Shown: in pieces, positions 60,282-64,000 of the stretch | How the letters are laid out: each line of letters opens with the position of its first letter | How positions within the stretch are numbered: the stretch's first letter is position 1 | Assembly (NCBI GenBank): GCA_029782355.1 | Contig: JAKOUY010000016.1 | Span: 124,001-188,000 of the forward strand | Origin: Actinomycetes bacterium | Lineage (GTDB): Bacteria; Actinomycetota; Acidimicrobiia; Acidimicrobiales; Ilumatobacteraceae | Length of the DNA stretch: 64,000 bases | Direction: 5' to 3' | The notes under the pieces: model-generated | Databases searched by the model: none | Seen by the model: the letters and a program-made list of their open reading frames with translations, nothing else | Told to the model about the DNA's origin: nothing | Translations under genes and position numbers: made by a program

Positions 60282-60540
60282 CACGGCACCTCGCCGCCGT
60301 GCCGAACGCGGCTCGCTCGGGCGCAACCTCGGACCGCAACTTCGTCCTAGCGCGCGAGCATGGCCAATCGCCAAGCTGCGCAGCGATGACCCCCGTCGCA
60401 TGGTTCGAGCTCGCCGCCGATGGTCGCCAAGCCGCTGCCCAGTGGCACCGGGACGTGTTCGCATCGACGACGGCAACGCTGCCATCCCGCGGCGGCCTGC
60501 CTCGATCCGCACGTTCCTCGTGGACGATGGGGTGGTGCTG

Positions 60541-61440
60541 ATGCTCGCCCGCCCGGCACGCCTGGGCCGGCGCGCCGCGCTGGCGGCCATCGGCGCCTTG
60601 GTGCCTGCGGCGGGTGTCGCTGCGGCCTGTCCCGATGGACCGCGGGCGAGCACGGACGAGCCGCGGCTGCTCGTCTTCGCCGCGATCGGGGCTGGCGAGC
60701 GCTTCGACCTGTTCGAGATCCGCGACGGTGGCGAGCGCGTGCCGCTGACCACCACGCCAGACGCCGACGAGTCGTTTCCGCGTCTGTCTGCCGACGGTCG
60801 GCGGCTCGCGTGGATCGAGGGGACCCGGCCCGGCCTCGGCCGCATCGTCGTGGCGAACAGCGACGGGTCGGGAGCGACGCCGATCCCCGGCGGGAGTGAG
60901 TATCGCTCGGTCGCCTGGGCGCCCGACGGACGGCACGTCGTGTCGTCGTCGTTCGCCGACGCCGGGCAGCTCGTCGTCATCGACATCGCGACCGGAGCGG
61001 TCACGCCGATTCCCGGCACCGACGGCGCTGACTCGCCGGACTACTCGACGGACGGCCGCTCGATCGTCTTCCGCAAGGAGCTACCCGGCAACGACGAGAT
61101 CTACCGTGTCGACCTCGAGGCCGGGAGCGTCGTGCGCCTGACCACGCGCGGCGACGTCAACGACCTCGGCCCGCGGTACTCGCCTGACGGTTCATCGATC
61201 GCCTGGTCGTCCGGCGAGTACCCCGCCGATGCCATCTGCACGATGCACCCTGATGGCAGCGAGCAGCGCTGCCTGCTGCCAGCTGTCGAGGAGGCGGAGA
61301 ACCCGTCCTGGACACACGACGGGCGACAGATCGTGTTCGACCGTCGTGGCGACCTCTGGGCGATCGACGCCGCTGGTGGCACGCCGCGCCGGGTGGTGTC
61401 GGATGCCTCGTTCGCCGACGCGAGTCACTGGACCCCGTGA
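60541..61440 (+). CDS. lipoprotein beta-propeller (TolB/WD40-like)
   Basis: About 299 residues. The start RRAALAAIGALVPAAGVAAAC is a twin-Arg-like signal ending in a lipobox-type Cys. The rest consists of PD40-type repeats: LSADGRRLAWIEG, WAPDGRHVVSS, YSTDGRSIVFRKE, YSPDGSSIAWSSGE and WTHDGRQIVFDR, about five or six blades. It probably binds rather than catalyses. The ATG 60541 is one choice; the frame is open to about 60400 without a good ribosome site. The gap 60282-60540 holds no separate gene I can support. Confidence 0.75.
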   Translation: MLARPARLGRRAALAAIGALVPAAGVAAACPDGPRASTDEPRLLVFAAIGAGERFDLFEIRDGGERVPLTTTPDADESFPRLSADGRRLAWIEGTRPGLGRIVVANSDGSGATPIPGGSEYRSVAWAPDGRHVVSSSFADAGQLVVIDIATGAVTPIPGTDGADSPDYSTDGRSIVFRKELPGNDEIYRVDLEAGSVVRLTTRGDVNDLGPRYSPDGSSIAWSSGEYPADAICTMHPDGSEQRCLLPAVEEAENPSWTHDGRQIVFDRRGDLWAIDAAGGTPRRVVSDASFADASHWTP

Positions 61441-61509
61441 CGCGCGGCCGCTGCCCGAGGTGTCACGGCGCACGGTCGAGCGCAGCCGCACCCGAACCGG
61501 CTGAGGTGC

Positions 61510-62529
61510 TCAGGCGCATGCCGCGGGCCGGTTCTGCTGCCACGCCGGGAAGCTGCCCTGCTCGATTCGAACCATGCCCCTCCCGTCGGGTCGGGCGATG
61601 ACCAGATCGCCATGGCGGGACCAGATCAGGTACTGCGAGTCGGGGGACCACGCGGCGAAGCTGTCCTCGACCGAGTCGGACGTGACACGAACCTGCGTCC
61701 GACCGTCGGGGCTGACGAGGTGGATTTCCATCTCGTTGCCCATCCCCCGTTCGGCCACGGTCGCTGCGTCGGATTGGGTGTGAAAGGCGATCCAACGTCC
61801 GTCCGGTGACCATGCCGGACCCATGTCGTAGCCCGGCGTGGTGAGGATCGGGTGGGGATCCGTGCCGTCGGCGTTGACGACGAAGATATCGTAGTCCCCG
61901 CCTGCGTAGGCGAGCTGCTTGCCGTCGGGAGACCATGTCGGATACTCGCCGTGCTGGTCGATCAACGGGCGTTGGTCGGAGCCGTCGGCCTTCATCGTCC
62001 AGATCGCGAGCGGACCGTCACGGTCGGAGCTGTAGGCGATGTGGCTGCCGTCCGGTGACCAAGCAGGTCCCCAGTCGGCATGGTCGGGGTCGTTGACCAG
62101 GTCGACGGTCGTGCCGTCATCGACGTCGACGGTCCAGATCTCGCCGTCGTCGGCGCCGGTCAGCCGCCGGTATGCGATCACTTTGCCATCGGCGGACCAC
62201 GTCGGATCGAAGCCACCGTCGCGAGTGAGTTGACGCGCGTGGCTTCCGTCAGCGGCGCTGACCCAGATCCCGTCGTCCTTCGAGAAGGCCAGGCAGCCAT
62301 GCAGCGCGGAGGTGTTGACCGGTTCGTTCGTCGGAGCGCTGAGGGAGGTGGCGACGATCGTCGTGCTCGGTGATGCCGAAGGCGGCGTTCGTGCTGAGGC
62401 GCTGGCGGCAAGACACCCGATGGGCACCACCATGGACATGGTCGTTCCTGCCCGGCGACGCCACGCCAGGGCCCGGTTGCGACGATGGCGCCGCACTGCA
62501 TGGAACGTCTGATTGGTCGGACCTGTCAC
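61510..62529 (-). CDS. secreted beta-propeller protein (TolB-like)
   Basis: A 339-residue protein convergent with the previous one and of similar build: basic N-terminus plus hydrophobic helix, then PD40 blades WSADGKVIAYRR, WSPDGSHIAYSSDRDG, WSPDGKQLAYAGGDYD, WSPDGRWIAFHTQ and WSPDSQYLIWSRHGD. GGAGGAGG upstream of GTG 62529 defines the start. The two propellers may have arisen by duplication and inversion. Ligand unknown. Confidence 0.82.
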   Translation of the reverse strand: MTGPTNQTFHAVRRHRRNRALAWRRRAGTTMSMVVPIGCLAASASARTPPSASPSTTIVATSLSAPTNEPVNTSALHGCLAFSKDDGIWVSAADGSHARQLTRDGGFDPTWSADGKVIAYRRLTGADDGEIWTVDVDDGTTVDLVNDPDHADWGPAWSPDGSHIAYSSDRDGPLAIWTMKADGSDQRPLIDQHGEYPTWSPDGKQLAYAGGDYDIFVVNADGTDPHPILTTPGYDMGPAWSPDGRWIAFHTQSDAATVAERGMGNEMEIHLVSPDGRTQVRVTSDSVEDSFAAWSPDSQYLIWSRHGDLVIARPDGRGMVRIEQGSFPAWQQNRPAACA

Positions 62530-62625
62530 GGTGCTGCCTCCTCCGATCGTGTCACTCTCGCAGGGGTCGGTCCGCTGACGTTTGGACATTCGTGCGGTCT
62601 TGCCGGTCGGGCGGAACTCGTGCGA

Positions 62626-63084
62626 TCAGTGTCGAGGCGGATCCAGGAGCTCGCAGGCGCGCGTCACGGTTCGTAGCTCGGTGGGGCTCAGCGTCGTCAG
62701 CATGGGGATGAGGTTCCGGAGCCGCTGCCGCCGGCCGCGGTCGAGGAGCTGTCGCCCCTTGGTGGTGGCGGCCACGGCGACCACTCGAGCGTCGCTCGTG
62801 CTGCGAACCTTGGTGACCAGGGCGAGGCGCTCGAGGGCAGTCACCGATCGACTGACGGCGGCCGCGCTGATCCCTTCGATCTCGGCAATCTGTCCCACCG
62901 GCAGCGGGCCGGCGTAGACGACCACCGACAGCAGGGACAGCCGCTCAGGGGTCAGCCCGAGGCGGCGATCATCGACCGCAGCGGTGCGCAGCGTGTGGAT
63001 CGCCATGCTGTGCACACGGTTCGCCGCCTCACTGACTGGTGAGCGGGCAACACCGGCGGGCAGCGTCGGTAGGTGTCCGGTCAT
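62626..63084 (-). CDS. MarR-family transcriptional regulator
   Basis: A 152-residue winged-helix regulator: recognition region LPVGQIAEIEGISAAAVSRSVTALERLALVTKV and the wing STSDARVVAVAATTKGRQLLD. The ATG overlaps the stop of the VOC gene (ATGA), so the regulator and VOC protein are made together; MarR proteins often respond to a phenolic ligand degraded or bound by the adjacent gene product. Confidence 0.9.
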   Translation of the reverse strand: MTGHLPTLPAGVARSPVSEAANRVHSMAIHTLRTAAVDDRRLGLTPERLSLLSVVVYAGPLPVGQIAEIEGISAAAVSRSVTALERLALVTKVRSTSDARVVAVAATTKGRQLLDRGRRQRLRNLIPMLTTLSPTELRTVTRACELLDPPRH

Positions 63085-63464
63085 CCCGCGACATCGGCCA
63101 TGATCGCCACGTGGTTGCCGTCGGGATCGCGGGTGAACGCCATCCACAGTTCACCGTCGGCCGTGGCGTGCACGCGGTGCGGCTCGTCGATGAACTCGAC
63201 GCCGCGACGGCACATCTCGGCGTAGGACGCCTGGATGTCGTCGACGGTGAGGTACAGCACCGGGCGTGATCGGAACTCGTCGCTCTCTGGTCTTCCGAGG
63301 TACAGCCGAGTGGCCCCGCACTGGAGGAACGCCATGTGCTGGCCCGGTACCTCGAACAGCAATGGCAGGCCGATGAGGTCTCGGTAGAAGCGGACGGAGG
63401 CATCGAGGTCGGTGACGGAGATGTGGATCTGGCCAAGCCCGGTCGGGTTCGCAGTTGGTTGCAT
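63081..63464 (-). CDS. VOC/glyoxalase superfamily protein
   Basis: A 127-residue vicinal-oxygen-chelate protein with paired beta-alpha-beta-beta-beta motifs: IHISVTDLDASVRFYRDLIGLPLLF and the C-terminal FTRDPDGNHVAIMAD. His in the first strand and Glu/His near the end could bind a metal. Substrate unknown; fosfomycin, bleomycin and lactoylglutathione enzymes belong here. The ATG at 63464 sits 6 bases after a TACTAT hexamer (63471-63476). Confidence 0.87.
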   Translation of the reverse strand: MQPTANPTGLGQIHISVTDLDASVRFYRDLIGLPLLFEVPGQHMAFLQCGATRLYLGRPESDEFRSRPVLYLTVDDIQASYAEMCRRGVEFIDEPHRVHATADGELWMAFTRDPDGNHVAIMADVAG

Positions 63465-63470
63465 ACATGA

Positions 63471-63476
63471 ATAGTA
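63471..63476 (-). promoter_or_regulatory. -10 hexamer TACTAT of the VOC/MarR unit
   Basis: TACTAT on the minus strand is 6 bases before the ATG. TGCATA (63461-63466) and TATGCA (about 63484-63489) flank it as an inverted repeat that could be the MarR operator. Confidence 0.4.
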
Positions 63477-63532
63477 AACACTGTTATGCATATCCGCACG
63501 ATGTTGGACGGTATTCGGCGGCTGCTCTCGCT

Positions 63533-64000
63533 TCAGGACGGGCGGCTGGTGGCTGCCGACGCGGCCTTCGGGATGGCACTCGTTCGTGAACGCCGCCGGG
63601 GTGTTCCGCCGAGCAGGTTGCGAAGGCTGGAAGGAGTCCTGCCCAGGTGCTGGGTGACGGTCCGTGTCATGTGGCCATGGTCGGCGAATCCGTGCTCTGC
63701 GGCCACTGCGGAGAGGTCATCCGTGCCGCCCTCCAGCTCATCGAGGACGCGCATGACACGCAGATGCTGCCGGAACTCCTTGAGGCCCATTCCCGTGGCC
63801 TCCTTGAACACCCGGCTGAGGTGGAACGGTGAGTATCCGACGCGTCGGGCGATCTCGGCGAGGTTGGGGTCGGTGCTGCGTTGCCGGAGGAGCTCGACCA
63901 CCTGGTCGATGAGTTCGCGGCGCCGCCGCTCGGTTCTGGACCCGGGTGTGTTGTGCAGCGCGGGCATGCAGATCGCGAGCACCTGAGCGACGCGCATGCC
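63533..64000 (-). CDS. AraC-family transcriptional regulator, 5' part missing
   Basis: The C-terminal part of an AraC/XylS regulator: two helix-turn-helix units, LAEIARRVGYSPFHLSRVFKEATGMGLKEFRQ and LSAVAAEHGFADHGHMTRTVTQHLGRTPSSLR, the second with the family's G-F-x-D-x-x-H pattern. The frame is open to the window end, so the N-terminal ligand-binding domain is outside; an internal ATG at 63997 is not necessarily the start. Confidence 0.88.
   Translation of the reverse strand, partial: GMRVAQVLAICMPALHNTPGSRTERRRRELIDQVVELLRQRSTDPNLAEIARRVGYSPFHLSRVFKEATGMGLKEFRQHLRVMRVLDELEGGTDDLSAVAAEHGFADHGHMTRTVTQHLGRTPSSLRNLLGGTPRRRSRTSAIPKAASAATSRPS

Noticed and set aside
60282-60540. Separate small gene between the MacB-like permease and the propeller
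   Set aside because: Frames here are continuations or shadows, without a ribosome site or recognisable composition.

Overview
The window is 64 kb of very GC-rich, densely packed chromosomal DNA. Start/stop-overlapping operons (ATGA, GTGA), many GTG starts, and repeated TANNNT -10 hexamers 6-9 bases before start codons (leaderless transcripts) point to Actinobacteriota. The reduced Tad locus with a DUF4244-type pilin, the SigK/RskA-like pair and a heliorhodopsin fit a lineage such as Acidimicrobiia; that placement is inference.

Layout: 1-3.7 kb holds a truncated SNF2 helicase and an SDR/enoyl-CoA hydratase pair. 3.7-4.1 kb is a tandem array of a 40-bp palindromic repeat that recurs at 17.6-17.8 kb. 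4.2-25.2 kb is mainly housekeeping: amidohydrolase, ClpB, a histidinol dehydrogenase homologue, a GGDEF-EAL protein, purA-purB, DinB-like protein, thioesterase, pyrE, a LarA-like/FAD oxidase pair, a tandem GNAT enzyme, an ECF sigma factor with a membrane partner, and an aldehyde dehydrogenase. 25.3-28.9 kb is a compact Tad/Flp pilus operon. 28.9-36.8 kb has a STAS protein, a secreted gluzincin peptidase, two fused ABC exporters and a secreted cysteine-peptidase-like protein. 36.8-39.4 kb is a four-gene unit on the minus strand: fasciclin-domain protein, ECF sigma (SigK-like), RskA-like anti-sigma and heliorhodopsin.

A tRNA-Ser(UGA) gene at 39.5 kb is the left border of a 13.6-kb genomic island. 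Its last 20 bases (TCGAATCCCTCCCGTTCCGC) recur exactly at 53200-53219. The island has no recognisable integrase. It carries a three-gene minus-strand operon (Cas4-like PD-(D/E)XK nuclease, protein of unknown family, SF1 helicase), a divergent Mod/Res pair resembling type III restriction-modification, an SSB-like protein, and a divergent subtilase/AAA-ATPase pair resembling the ietAS anti-phage system. Just outside lies a convergent HEPN / HTH-nucleotidyltransferase pair.

54.6-60.3 kb is a two-component system divergent from an efflux operon (Cys-motif lipoprotein, peptidoglycan-binding adaptor, MacB-like ATPase and permease), separated by a palindromic operator candidate. 60.5-64 kb has two beta-propeller proteins, a MarR regulator with a VOC protein, and a partial AraC regulator.

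The most novel-looking items are the heliorhodopsin inside a SigK/RskA/fasciclin unit, the Cas4-like nuclease/unknown/helicase module placed back-to-back with Mod/Res on a tRNA island, and the 40-bp CCCATGGG repeat family.
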